Counted from the stretch's first letter, positions 25,701 through 35,342 are shown. The stretch: 41,284 nucleotides of DNA from Perkinsus olseni (GCA_013115135.1 JABANP010000470.1:1-41284); one strand, 5' to 3'. The notes: generated by a model from the letters alone, not told the origin. Program-made: numbers and translations.

Positions 25701-28700
25701 AGCCACAGGCAGTGGTTATCGGTGGCACCAGTGAGAAGGTGAAGCTTCCAGTTGGATCCACGCTCGAGGCCGCGGCGAGCACTGGCGGCTGTGGCGTATC
25801 AGGCAGCATGCAAGGAAATACCGTGATTTCGCGGGCCAAGCCCACCACAGTACTGGACGCAGTGAGCCGGTAGTAGTACGGCACGTCATTGTCCAGAGAT
25901 GTCTGCACGTAGGTGTAGGTACTGGCCGCCAAAGACGAGCTCAGCGTCGTCCAGGTACCACCAACGTCCTTCTTTCGCTCCAGCTTGTAGCTCACTATCG
26001 CGTCATTGCCATCATCGTACGGCGGCTCCCATACGAGCGTGGCTGCACTGGTGCTGAACGGGCTGGCCCTGTAGAAGATGCTGACCGGATCTGGCGGCTT
26101 GTAAACCGTCACCACCCCACTAGGATTGAGAGTGTCCAGTTCCAAGCCAGAGTGGAAGAGATTATGCCTGGGTATCACGTGCTTCGACACACCGCGAGCC
26201 GGACAGCTCCACATGAGGCAAAATCTGGCGATTCCATCGCCATCCCAATACGTAATCATGGATCGGAGTCATCCTGCCCGGTACCATGGCTATCTGGGAA
26301 ACCTCGTAGTCTCCCGCACTGTCTGCCTGTAAAACGAGACGGTCTCCCAGCCAGATGTAGGCTGCTTCGTCGACCTCAGCGTGCAGCGTATAATTACAAG
26401 CATAGTCCACTCGCAGGTAGCCATCCCACTGCATGCTCACATTGTCAGCTCTCTCGGAAGGACCCACCGTGCCCTGGCCCCAGTCAAGACACATCAACGG
26501 CTCCACGAACTCCCCCGTAGGATGCCCGGCCCAACCTCGAGTCGGCCAATACTTAGCGTTCAGGCCTCCCTGCTTGGCCACGTGACACCGGACTTGCCAG
26601 CTGCCACTCTGTGGATACTTGGACTCCAATTGCCAGACGTTGTCTCCCGCATGATGGACGAACAGCTGCTCTCGCCTCGGGATCAGCCCGTGGACGTCCA
26701 CTCTCGGCGTCACGTTCAAGCTCAGTCTCTCCGGTCCTTCAGCAAAGCAAGCGACATCAATGGTCGGGTCGCCGGTAACGATGTTGGTGTACTCGTCCCG
26801 GGCCGTCAAAGTAATATTATACGACACATTCGCCTGGACTTTAGTCAAGCTGTTGGATGACGTACCGTGCAAAAATAAATTCTTGTTGAAGTCATAGCTG
26901 AGCTTCGATCCTGGCTCGATCGGGGCAGCCTTTACAGTGATGCTCAGAGGGACATTGGTCCCTCTCACTCGCACTGTCAGCCCCGTCCACACCTGTGCCG
27001 TGGTCTGGACGTAGCAGTACTGCCACTTTCCCAGCCCCCAGTACTTAGTCATGGAACCCAGATTGGTCGTCGGTGGGTCGTCCTCGATATCCTGAGCACC
27101 CTCCGCCAGGATACCATACACGTTATTAAGGACGTTGTCTCGCATGGTGACATTGAAGCATGCTTGTCGTCCAGCAAAAGATTCGTTCTGGGCTGAACCC
27201 TCAATAAGCGTGTTTGTGCCCACCACGCTGTTAGGAGACACGACCACAGTGAACGGCGAGTCGACTACATCTTGCCAGCTCCGTCTGTCGACCCAAACCT
27301 GTACTCGCAAGTTCCATCGACCAGCTTTCCTCGGATAAATCGAAACCATGTACCGCCCTCCAGCCGTGTACGAGAAGTTGCCGTACACGAAATTCTCACT
27401 GGTTCCGGTCTCCTCCAGAAAAGCTCGGAGGCGACAGGTGTCCAGTCCACCACCAACAGTAGCATTCCAGCAGTCCCCCTGTACCGGGTTGTCTGCGGCG
27501 GACCTAGTGTTACCGAACTTGTCAACAGTCTGCAGAGTGAAAGTGTTGACCATCCCCGCACTCATTTGTGACAGGGCGACGCCACTAGCAGTACTGTTGG
27601 ACCATGTCAGACCGGTGGAGACATCGACGGTACGTTGGTCCGAGGCCAGGGCGTTGAGGGGCGCCAAGAGGTACTTGCCAGGTATTGGATGCTTGGGAAA
27701 GTCCACCCCGGACCACGACAGCGTAACGAACGCACTGCTCGTCGTATGACGATACAGCAGCTCCACCGGGACGGGCTCGTTCTGTGTGAGAAAAATATTT
27801 CCTGAAGCATAGATTGCCCGGCCGTCGATATCACGCAGCTCCCACTTCTCTACTAGAGTCTCGTGATTGACCGTGAGCCTCACAGCGTGGTCGGCGTCAA
27901 CATAGATCTTGTACGTGCCAGTAGCGTTAGGCAGTATCCAGCCAGTCCACCGAGCGCTCCAGAAGTCCCGATGCATACCCTCGAACGGCGCGACAGCATC
28001 CCAGGACAAGTCAACGACCTCCTGTCTCGTATAGGAGAACACCGGGGCGTTGCTGTGCCGACGGTCGCTGGTGAGAGCGACCAATGACTGCAGCCCTGGA
28101 GTGCGGAAATACTCGCCGACCAGTCCCCCAGGCTGCCCGACGTACACCACAGTGCTGTATGAGCCTACCACCTGTAAGCTCGTATTGAAGACGTAGTCTC
28201 CCGACTTCGTACTTTCATAGGTGCCATTGAAGCGAAGAGCAGCAGTCGTGTTAGCGAACACAGGAGAATACTCAGCGATGAGATGTACATCTGTCTCGTT
28301 AATAGGGTTGTTCCAGTAGTCCCTCGGGTAGCACTTCCAGGACACCCACTCCCCAGCCACGTACGAAGTCGGGATGTCACAGCGAGTGCCGTTCTGATTG
28401 ACAGTCGCAGCGACGACGTCCACTCCCTCCACCGTCAAGTTTGCCGAATTTTTTATCGCATGACCATTCACAGTAACCGTCAGCAGTACTCTACGACCAG
28501 CCGTGGGTGACCCCAGCATGACCGTATAGGTACCGTTATGATTAGAGCTGGAGTTTAGGCTCTGACCGTTGAGCGTGGCTACGACATTGGCGGTTCCGTT
28601 GAGCAGATTATTAGTGTAGTTATCCCTCAGGACCAGCAATGCTGGCTCGTACTTCCCAGCAACGTACGTCTCCTTCACGTTGAACAGCTCGCAGTTCTTA

Positions 28701-31700
28701 GAATCAACGCTGCCAGGGAGCACGTCGATCTGGAACGGCCCTTGGACAAGCTCAGCGCTCGTGTTGAGCGCTTTGTGTCGAGAAACGTCGATTTTATCGA
28801 CCCGAACGGAAAGGAATCTGCCGGTGCCGGCCTTCCGAGGGGTGACGATGCAGTGGTAAGCACCCGAGAGCTCGTGGAGACAGAGGCCAGTGTCGTAGGG
28901 CTCCGGGCCGATGGAGACGGACACCTCCACCTGAACATGAATACGATGCAAAGCTAGAGGTGTCAGAAAATGTCTACAGAGGACGAACAGGGCGATCTAC
29001 TCAACTTTGACAAAATTCGAGAAAGTCGTAAACTCCGCAGATCTTTACGCGAAGAAAACACAACGGAATTATTTCCTTTCCACTCACCCCTGCCCTGGGC
29101 TGTGTTATGATGTTCCCGTAGGCATCCCTGAGCTGCATCCTGACGCTGCTAGACACCCCCGCCCGGACTGTACTCGGCGGGTCCACTGACTGCAGCACAC
29201 TCGCCGGGCCGAACGGTGATGCCGAGTTGGCTTCTCCCACAATGTCGAATGGAGACCCCAGTATGTGTTCGCCGTTCAATCTGATGTAAAGCCTGTTGTT
29301 GCCCGCCCGCAACCCGGTGAAGGTGAGATCATAGATGCCGGATATTTCGGTTGGCTGGGCTGGCAGAGTAAGCTCAAAGTAGCGACCAAAGTCGGCTGTG
29401 AGTTGTGCCGAGTCGTCCAGCAGGGCGAGGGAGCTCGTGAGGGAGTAGTTCCTCCACTCGAGGTTCAAACTCAAATTGAAGGACCCTTCCTGAGATCGCT
29501 CAACGACGTTGCCATACACGTCCTTCACTGTCACCCGGAGAACCTTGGGCACCCCAGCCATGAAGTCAATCGCACCGGCCAGGCCATCTGTGACGACCGT
29601 TGTAGACGCTGCTGGGGGCCCCGGCGATACGTCGAGGGAAGCTCCCGAGTTGGAAATGTCCACGTTACTGGACTTGATAGTGACTGTGTAAGTGCCGGCT
29701 TTGGTGAGCAGGTAGTGGACAGCATACAGCCCGATGGACTCATTAAGTGGGATTGAAACCACCGAAACGGTACTCCCGCTGGTAGCCAACTGCACGACGA
29801 AGACAGCACCATTAGAATCGGTCATGTTGTTTCCCTCAGTGTCCTTAGCTTGAATATAAAAGACGCTAGGCAGCCCCGCAGAGCTTTGAGTGAGCTGGTG
29901 ACCATAGGCAAGGCAGTTCTGGGGTAGGAGATTGCCGACCGTGACGTCGATGGACAGAGGCATTCCGCTGATGGCCGGCGCTCGGTACATCCTAGACGCC
30001 GGGATAGGCTCCTTGACTTGAGAGAAGGAGCTCCAGTAGAGCTTGAGGTGGGCTTGGCCGGTGAGCTCGCGGTACTCCAGTTTGATGTAATGATAGACTC
30101 CGGCGGAGAGGACAGCCCTGCCCCAGAAGCCTCCACAGCAGATGTCCCACTTGTCGAAGAGAAGCACATCATCGATCCATAACCTGACAAACAGTGATGC
30201 TGTTCTGGTAACGGCGCAACAATACGACAGGGCGACAAGCCGAACGTGACGGCCTCCGCAGCTAGCCCTCTTTCAAAGACGTGAAAGTCTTCCGATTCGT
30301 GACAGCTAGGACGCTGCTCTCTCGCCTTGTTGTCGAGAATGATCAGCAGGCAAGCGCAACTTCGATAACCCGATGAACGACGCGCGAGCCGCTCGTTCTC
30401 AGGGTATTTCTCGGCTGCATCTCACCTTGCGTGGTCATCCGCATCGACATAAAAAGTGTACTCTTCAGAGAACTCCGCTCGGATGAAGCCCGTCCATCGA
30501 GCCGTGACAAAATCGGCTGCATTTCCAGTGATATCACCCCTCTCCCAATCTAGTATCTAAGGTCGACCCTGGCATTCCGCGGATGACCTCGCCCTACCAT
30601 GTCCGGTTGCTGCTTCGTCTCATGCGGCAGACCATAGAACCACTGATTATCCCAATACTGTGCTTGTAGCCCACCTTGCTCGAGAGTCCTGACGACCATA
30701 GTGTACCTAAAACAACGCTGAGATCAGAAGGAGACGGGCCCCGCGGCAGGCGTAGTACTGTCCAGCGATGGTCGGCCTGTAGTAAATGCTGTATTGACCG
30801 TTACCACTGTCGGCACTCGACGCGGTGATTGGGGCCATACCAACAGGAATGGGATTGGACGCGGTGGTGTAATGGGTATCGCCAGGGACTAACGGCACCT
30901 GATGAGCGACAGGTCGCCGGTTCAACCCGAGCACCCCACATCAACCTACCTCAATAGTACTGGTTATCTCATCCAGCTTGCTTGGATTCAATAACCGCAA
31001 TACGAAAATACGGCTCCCGTACTGCGTGCCCGAAAAGCCGCTAAGCTCGTTGGCACCGGACAGCGGATCGACCGCTTGCACGATCACCTGCACGATCACA
31101 GCGAGTCACGAGATCATCTACTCTCACGCTCTAAACGAATCCGAGGCTTGCAAGAAAACCGCCAGCGGTAAAACCGCCGACTAGTAATTGCGGAACGCAC
31201 GACTACCCGCACGAGGCCGATGACGCTCTCGTCGAGCGACCTAGTGAGGGGGCTTACCTGATGACTGATTCCAGCCTGCACGGCACTTGCATAGGAGGTG
31301 ACGGCACTTCCAGGTACGGCGAACATGTTCTTGAGCATGACCGTGACCTCAGAAGAAGTACTGCTAGTGCCAACTCTATTGGTGGCGAACACTCTGAAGC
31401 GATATGATATTGGGCTGGACAGACCACAGAATACTTGAGAGTAGAGGTTCGGGTTCGGCACGCAGGGTTGTACGGTGACGAAGTTGCTATCAGCGTTCAT
31501 GTCCCTGGTCACCGAGTAGCATGTGATTGGCGACCCTTGAGGGTCCGGTGCCGACCAGGACAGCTTCACGCAGTCATAATCGTACTTGGTGAACACCGTA
31601 TTCTGAACCGTCCAAACTGGCGAGCCAGCGGCCGCATAGGTCACGATATCAGACGCATCACCGGTGACACTGCCGCTAGAGGCAGTGCCCTGGCAGTAAT

Positions 31701-32149
31701 AACGGCAGTTAGCATCAGCAGCGAGACCGGTGGAGGTGACAGTATTTCCACAAGTCGCATCTAGAATCATCGTAAAAGTGCCTCCTCCAGCGCAGTCGTC
31801 TCGATATATTCGGCAAGCCGTTGGTGAGCCCGTCGGGATTGGGTCGACTCGAACCTGAAGCCGCTTGAACTCAAAAATCGAGCCAGTTGTCGCGTCGTCC
31901 GATTCACAAGAATATCTAGCAAAAACTGCGGCTGCTCGCACGAGAGCCTGGGAACTCCGCTGGGGCAGCCAATGGAGCATCGTAAGGATGTATGCGAGGT
32001 CGAGCAGCTCATTCATGACCTACCTGTATATTGCCACTAGTTGAGCTGACAAGTACTGGCGGGCTGCACTTCCCTATGCTCTGAGCCTCGACGGCTGTTA
32101 GCGCGTTAACAATGATGAATAGCCCAACTCGCTTGGCCACCGACTCCAT
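1752..32149 (-). CDS. Giant secreted mosaic protein: FN3, filamin-type, PA14 and a novel repeat array
   Basis: A run of same-strand exons about 30 kb long that I read as one gene coding for roughly 9,000 residues. Order: signal peptide (MESVAKRV... to AVEA, ATG at 32147-32149), two FN3 domains, filamin-type Ig repeats alternating with three PA14 domains, an FN3 tract, about 15 copies of a ~120-residue repeat, a second FN3 tract, and a tail ending in CCPSQR before a TGA at 1752-1754. Exons join through short GT-AG introns, many with AG|GT at both borders. By spacing of about 95 residues I estimate 45-50 FN3 domains. Sequons (N-x-S/T) are frequent, and there is no clear membrane segment in the main frame. 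The likely role is an extracellular adhesin, matrix or coat protein; this is inferred from domain types only. Several single-base frame breaks (near 30552, 26260, 25650 and 23560) have no intron to explain them. Two or more adjacent genes cannot be excluded. Confidence 0.72.
3923..3949. repeat. Perfect 13-bp palindrome with 1-nt spacer in a long intron
   Basis: AGCCTCGGATTGA, one G, then TCAATCCGAGGCT: a perfect inverted repeat. It sits in the roughly 250-nt intron-like gap 3890-4140 of the giant gene, which is AT-rich and shows no FN3 coding on the minus strand. Confidence 0.75.
4458..4507 (-). repeat. 50-nt intron with tRNA 3'-half-like core (sense orientation)
   Basis: Intron with GTAGAG donor and GGCAG acceptor, joining EIVE to VRACKQMEQP in phase 0. 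On the minus strand its middle reads AGGTCGCGGGTTCGATCCC, a good T-arm and RNA polymerase III B-box match. The start of GGTTC is exactly 20 nt before CATT. The introns at 18775-18828 and 30899-30949 have the same core and the same spacing. Confidence 0.6.
13100..18865 (-). repeat. Array of about 15 tandem ~120-residue repeats, unassigned family
   Basis: Protein repeats coded almost wholly by one exon (about 13050-18079), with the first one and a half copies upstream of a 214-nt intron (18080-18293). Consensus in order: S-N-x-F; P-x-V or P-x-L; T-x-D-G-F; F-T-P-A-x-x-G-x-x-W-A-x-V-V; a Cys about 40 residues on; then C-x-L-x-x-x-x-x-Y-x-L-x-V-Y-V-E-D-x-x-G-x-x-D-G-x-L-S; and the next S-N-x-F. 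The two Cys per copy could form an intradomain disulfide. Copies are strongly diverged from each other, so the array is old. Its layout recalls bacterial adhesin repeats with a W/Y-x-V-V-x strand, an alanine-rich helix-like stretch and T-x-Y-x-V-Y-V-x-A-E-D, a variant of the FN3 fold. That link is inference. Confidence 0.75.
18775..18828 (+). repeat. 54-nt intron with tRNA 3'-half-like core (antisense to the gene)
   Basis: A minus-strand intron (GTGAGTAG donor, CTGTAG acceptor) joining SPVFVG to LTSSHTF in phase 1, inside the first copy of the repeat array. On the plus strand it reads GGTTCGATCCCCAGCGACGG followed at once by CATCATT. The 11-nt core GGTTCGATCCC is identical to that of the intron at 4458-4507 but lies in the opposite orientation to the gene. 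Confidence 0.6.
18829..26130 (-). other. FN3 tract I of the giant protein
   Basis: About 20 FN3 domains coded on the minus strand, in long exons at about 23600-25650 and 19020-22070 with shorter ones between. Typical signatures recur: W-x-x-P-x-D-D-G-G, Y-x-V-Y-x-D-D-G-x-G-G, L-x-x-G-x-x-Y-x-F-x-V-x-A and N-x-x-G-x-S. Examples are VWEPPYDDGNDAIVSY, WAPPEDDGGCEIEKY and YDVYIDDGRGGSF. The segment 22100-22800 is the poorest part: FN3 fragments (SAELPLIGFTAFRDD, CGFRIAANNSRGG) lie among AT-rich introns. Frame breaks near 25650 and 23560 interrupt otherwise continuous FN3 reading. The tract ends in an FN3 domain that stops after its C' strand and runs straight into the novel repeat array. Confidence 0.75.
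26131..28930 (-). other. Filamin-type repeats with PA14 domains 2 and 3
   Basis: One long exon. It starts by completing a filamin-type repeat (VEVSVSIGPEPYDTG to GPFQIDVLPG), then two more (YVAGKYEP, YVAGEWVS), then PA14 domain 2 (GGLVGEYFRTPG, SARWTGWILPNATGTYKIY, VDADHAVRLTVN, VTLSWSG). Further filamin-type repeats follow (VDKFGNT, VDSPFTVVVSPN, MRDNVLNN, ARDEYTNI). PA14 domain 3 comes last (GGLNAKYWPTRG, MQWDGYLRVDYACNYTLHAE, YIWLGDRLVL, then ITYWDGDGIARF in the next frame). Each PA14 is preceded directly by a filamin-type repeat, a unit repeated three times in the protein. The reading frame breaks near 26260 inside PA14 domain 3. The region carries many N-glycosylation sequons. Confidence 0.8.
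29088..31087 (-). other. Filamin-type repeats and PA14 domain 1
   Basis: Exons at 30950-31087, 30759-30898, about 30426-30706 and 29088-30183 join in order. A filamin-like Ig segment (GNGQYSIYYRPTIAGQYTM) runs into PA14 domain 1. That domain has the entry motif GGLQAQYW, then VTARWTGFIRAEFSEEYTF and YVDADDHARLWIDDVLLFDKW, the last joined across a 242-nt intron (30184-30425). Three filamin-type repeats follow, with strand motifs such as AKDTEGNN, VKDVYGNV and LRDAYGN and ends such as ILGSPFDIV. PA14 domains typically bind carbohydrate. A frame break with an in-frame TAG lies near 30552, inside PA14 domain 1. Confidence 0.75.
30899..30949 (+). repeat. 51-nt intron with tRNA 3'-half-like core (antisense to the gene)
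   Basis: A minus-strand intron (GTAGGTT donor, CATCAG acceptor) joining TSTIE to VPLVPGD in phase 0. On the plus strand it reads AGGTCGCCGGTTCAACCC, with GGTTC 20 nt before CATCAAC. It shares AGGTCGC with the 4458-4507 intron and the CATCA end with the 18775-18828 intron. Confidence 0.6.
31258..31947 (-). other. Second exon: two N-terminal FN3 domains
   Basis: A 230-codon exon carrying two fibronectin type III-like domains. The first shows GSPTACRIYRDDCAGG and a strand F region NCRYYCQGTASSG. The second shows VKLSWSAPDPQGSPITCYSV and ISYRFRVFATNRVGTSS. Unusually for FN3, both are rich in cysteine (for example CESDD, CRIYRDDC, ATCGN, CRYYC), suggesting extracellular disulfides. The exon ends at GISHQ before a 170-nt intron (31088-31257). 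Confidence 0.7.
32024..32149 (-). other. First exon of the giant gene with signal peptide
   Basis: The 42-codon exon opens with MESVAKRVGLFIIVNALTA, a basic start followed by a hydrophobic core, then VEAQS, which fits cleavage after AVEA. It continues to GNIQ and a GTAGGTC donor at 32023. A 76-nt intron (31948-32023) joins it in phase 0 to the next exon. Upstream there is no further in-frame coding sequence of the same style, and the neighbouring gene is divergent, so this is taken as the 5' end of the coding region. Confidence 0.75.
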
Positions 32150-33124
32150 GATTCTTCGGTTGGGTGAGTGCGAATAGCGAGAGATGTGGTAACAAATGGA
32201 TAAACGGTAAGGGAGGATGGAACTGCTCCAATAAGCAATAAATGATGACGACGCATGAACCGACGTAGTTTTTCAGTTCGGAATGTCAGCCTGCCACTAC
32301 CTGTTCGCAGACACCCACTGCGAGCAGCTTCTGCATCCGTGTAGCGAGGCAGTACATACGTGATGACGAATCAATCGACGTAGAATCCACCCCAAAACTC
32401 GTACGAAGCTGCCGGGTGCTCGTCCGAAGTTGCTAGTCAGCGAGTGCGGCAGCGTACGGCTGCCTTCGACGTCTCATCACTCTTGCCTGGGGAGCGTTGT
32501 GTTGCTACAACCTCCCGTCATCGACACGAAATTTTTCTGAACTAATGACGAGCTTTCGCGAGCGCAAGCTCGGGCGTTGGGACTGGTGGTAGTGCTGTTG
32601 ATTCCAACTCTTAAGACTGTTCGGCTCCATAGATACATAGTTCGCATTTTGCTCTTCACAATGCAACATCACAGCGGACAGGATTGTTAACATGCAACGC
32701 GTACGTTGCCAATCCTGTCCGTCGGCGCTCGAAGCCGATTGTTCGGCGTACACGCAGGTTCGTTAAAAAGCCAGACGTACATCCACACAGCTTCATCGAT
32801 GCGAAAGCTTCGTAAGGCCTACTGACAGTGATCATCATGCGCACTACGATACTTCGGGCGCGCGCTAAACCGAAAGCGCATTCTTGTGTCGCAGTTTCCA
32901 TCGGATCGGACCGAGTTGCGTTGCGTTGCTGTACCCCAAACAACATAGTAACAAATCGAATTGAGTCAATTGTGGTGAATTCCCAGGGCTCTGCACATTC
33001 CCCCGTGTGTCGATGACGTTCGCTGCGTGAGGCAGTATCGGCCGACGCCCTGCACTCACCAACGAACGTCCCATGTCCGAGCCAGTTGCCATGCAGTTGC
33101 TACCCTCATATCATCACCGCAGTG
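32150..33124. other. Intergenic region between two divergent genes
   Basis: The giant gene starts leftward at 32149 and the small secreted-protein gene starts rightward near 33125, so the promoters of both should lie here. I see no convincing ORF or TATA-type element. Two inverted repeats stand out: CGAGCTT/AAGCTCG at 32549-32572, and the nested palindrome at 32675-32721 listed separately. Confidence 0.6.
32675..32721. repeat. Nested palindrome (12-bp outer arms)
   Basis: Outer arms CGGACAGGATTG (32675-32686) and CAATCCTGTCCG (32710-32721) are perfect complements. Inside, GCAACG-CGTA-CGTTGC forms a second palindrome directly against the right arm. It could be a cruciform, a binding site for a dimeric regulator, or the relic of a small inverted-repeat element. 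Confidence 0.75.
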
Positions 33125-33852
33125 ATGCTCTCTCTTCACCTCGCCGTCTTCGTCGGAAGCCTCACTAGCCCGCTTACAGGGCTATTGGCTAAAACCCCCA
33201 AGTTCAAGGTCGGTTGCTCACGAACTTCTTCCTGTTTTCCGTTGATCCAGTCAGCGATGGCTTCCATCACCACTCTTACCGTTTGCCTAGCAGTCAACAT
33301 CGCTGTGTGCATCTCTGACTCCTCAGGCTCTCAACATAAATGCTTTTGGTTATAACTACTTGGCCTGGTGTGAAGTCAAGAAGTCCAGGAACGGCCGGGT
33401 CGTTATCGGTGTAGGAGCCGAAGGGACTGTTACCGTGTCGGCATTCTGCCCTTACAAAGACGATCTTCGCATCTTCCACGAGTAAGTCTCTACCGTCGAT
33501 GTGACGCTTGCGATTTGTTTTTTATTTTCTTCTTTGTAGTGGTGAGACTGGGCAAGGCAGTCTTTATGGCGCGCTGGGAAAAGCCCTTGCTCCTGCGGAA
33601 GGGTGGGATGCTGTTATCGGCGACACCTGGGTCTCAAGACCGGTGTGCAAGAAGGTTGTCAAGGCGATCTCTAACAAGCTGTGTAGCGGCGGCGACACTG
33701 AACTCGAGTCGAACCGCGCTGGTCTCGCCTGTGCTGGCCGCGGGAAGAAGGAGGATCATTTCGTTGACGGCATCTGCGACATCGCCTATGCCCTATCCTG
33801 GAAGCAAGATAGACCCTCCAGCCCGCGGAGAGAGCGAGAGATCACCGTGTGA
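33125..33852 (+). CDS. Small six-cysteine probable secreted protein, unknown family
   Basis: The C-terminal part is clear. An exon at 33327-33481 (ALNINAFGYNYLAWCEVKK... to DDLRIFH) joins across a 58-nt intron (33482-33539, GTAAGT donor, pyrimidine-rich TTCTTTGTAG acceptor) to 33540-33852 (DGETGQGSLYGALGKALAPA... to REREITV, stop TGA). Six cysteines in WCE, FCP, VCK, LCS, ACA and ICD contexts suggest three disulfides. The start is less certain. MLSLHLAVFVGSLTSPLTG at 33125 reads as a signal peptide and can join by an intron 33209-33326. A second hydrophobic start, MASITTLTVCLA at 33257, also fits with a shorter intron. The mature protein is about 150 residues. I recognise no family; a secreted effector or surface protein is a guess from size, leader and Cys content. 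It is divergent from the giant gene. Confidence 0.6.
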
Positions 33853-35163
33853 ACATTCCACGATGAACTTTCGTGGCTGCAAACGAAGGCAATTTGAGGT
33901 CGCCGTGAGAATAATCTGATTGTGTTGTGATCGATGTCTTGCTTCATGTCGCGCGATGTTCCGTTCATGCTCTGCTGGCTCAGCGTTGACCTCGGGTGAA
34001 AGGCGGTAACACGTCAGGCTTCATGGTAGCTTAACGATGCTACCTTCCCTCCTTGGGAATTGATAACTCCAATTGCCTCAATAACCACTCATCGAATGCA
34101 TGTTTTTTGCGCGAATTCCATTGCTTTCATCGGTTTGGTGCCCAGACCACTTTTCCCCCTCCCTCTTTTATTCTCGCGGTCCACGTCAGTCCCGGACGAA
34201 TTATCGATTTTTACTTATGGAGTCCATAAGTCCATGAGTACTTATGGAGTCTATAATATGGACACACTCCGCGTGGTCCTCGTGATTGCTCAGGCCTCTT
34301 CCTCCGTGGTGGGAAATCTGAGGGTTCGTGACGACCTCCGCCCCTCTGCTTGAGGTCGAGATTATAAAACGTCTTGATGTCGACTCTCACTGTGGAGTGT
34401 GTAAAACACAGTGTATTGCGCGAACATTCAACGAACAATCTTTCACTTGTCATCATCCGCTGCTGGCTTGTCGTTCTCGAAACAACGTCATTGTTGTTGA
34501 GCAACTGCGGCTGGGACTTTGGGTTTAGGGGTTGTAACTCGCGGAGTGTCTTGCCATCCTAGCACATCTCAACGACGACGGCTGAAAGCGGGTAAAATTC
34601 CATAGTCACTGGGGTTGGGATAAGTTCCCAACGCGAAGCCTGAGCTCTGGGGCGGAAACATAGACTCAGACTGCCTCGTGATCCTTCGACAGGCTTCACG
34701 AGACAGGCAGAGTCCCCCAGTAACAAGGATATAGAAAAAACCTGAGCCCGGCCCTGAGAATGGCCGGAAGGGATGTCTTTGAGGGCCCCACCTTCACTCA
34801 AGGATCACCACAAACTCTGGCTGGGAACCAGTGCGCCGGTGACACACAGAAAACTCGTCCCTGCCTGCGCGGGCGGTTGTCTCCCCTGCGTTCATGGGAT
34901 TCCGCTGTGGAATTTCCACATCAGATAACGACATGACCCTATCTTACAGTGAATGAGCTAGTTCCTCCAATTTCGAAATGTCCGGGAAATGCTTCGAAGC
35001 GAGATTTGAACTTGACCAGGGAATATCCTTGCAGGGTACGCCGTGAGTCGCTCACGGTGAGTGGACCGAAATTAGCTGAAATCCCGTTGGGTAACAACGC
35101 ATATATCAATAAGGTCCCCGGTCCCCGGCGCCTCCGAGCCGGAGGTACCTCATAGTATCTTAC
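33853..35163. other. Intergenic DNA without recognisable genes
   Basis: No ORF here resembles a known family and codon structure is poor. Small inverted repeats occur: GGTAGC/GCTACC near 34025-34044, and ACTTATGG-agt-CCATAAGT at 34213-34231, part of which (TACTTATGGAGT) is repeated directly at 34239-34250. The stretch may contain the 3' UTR of the small secreted-protein gene at its left end. Confidence 0.5.
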
Positions 35164-35342
35164 GCAACTTGCGTAACTTGGGTCCGTCTTACGGACTCCG
35201 TGTTACGGCGTCCGGGTGAGGAGCCTGAGGCTCCTTAAACGAGGCATACCAAAAGGCCTTATGCGGTGGAGCCTGACGTAAAGAGTGCTTCCTTACTCCT
35301 AGTGTCAGGAGCCTCATCGTAAGGAGCCTTATAGCTCCTTAC
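35164..35342. repeat. Cluster of short perfect palindromes
   Basis: Within about 180 bases at least four hairpins follow one another: TTACGCAA-c-TTGCGTAA near 35160-35176, GTCCGT-ctt-ACGGAC near 35183-35197, AGGAGCC-tga-GGCTCCT at 35219-35235, and GTAAGGAGC-cttata-GCTCCTTAC at 35319-35342. GGAGCCT and CTTACG words recur between them. No coding sequence overlaps. Confidence 0.7.

Noticed and set aside
34560..35100. Possible structured RNA or rRNA fragment
   Set aside because: Several GC-rich motifs looked rRNA-like, but I could not align any stretch to a known rRNA helix with confidence.
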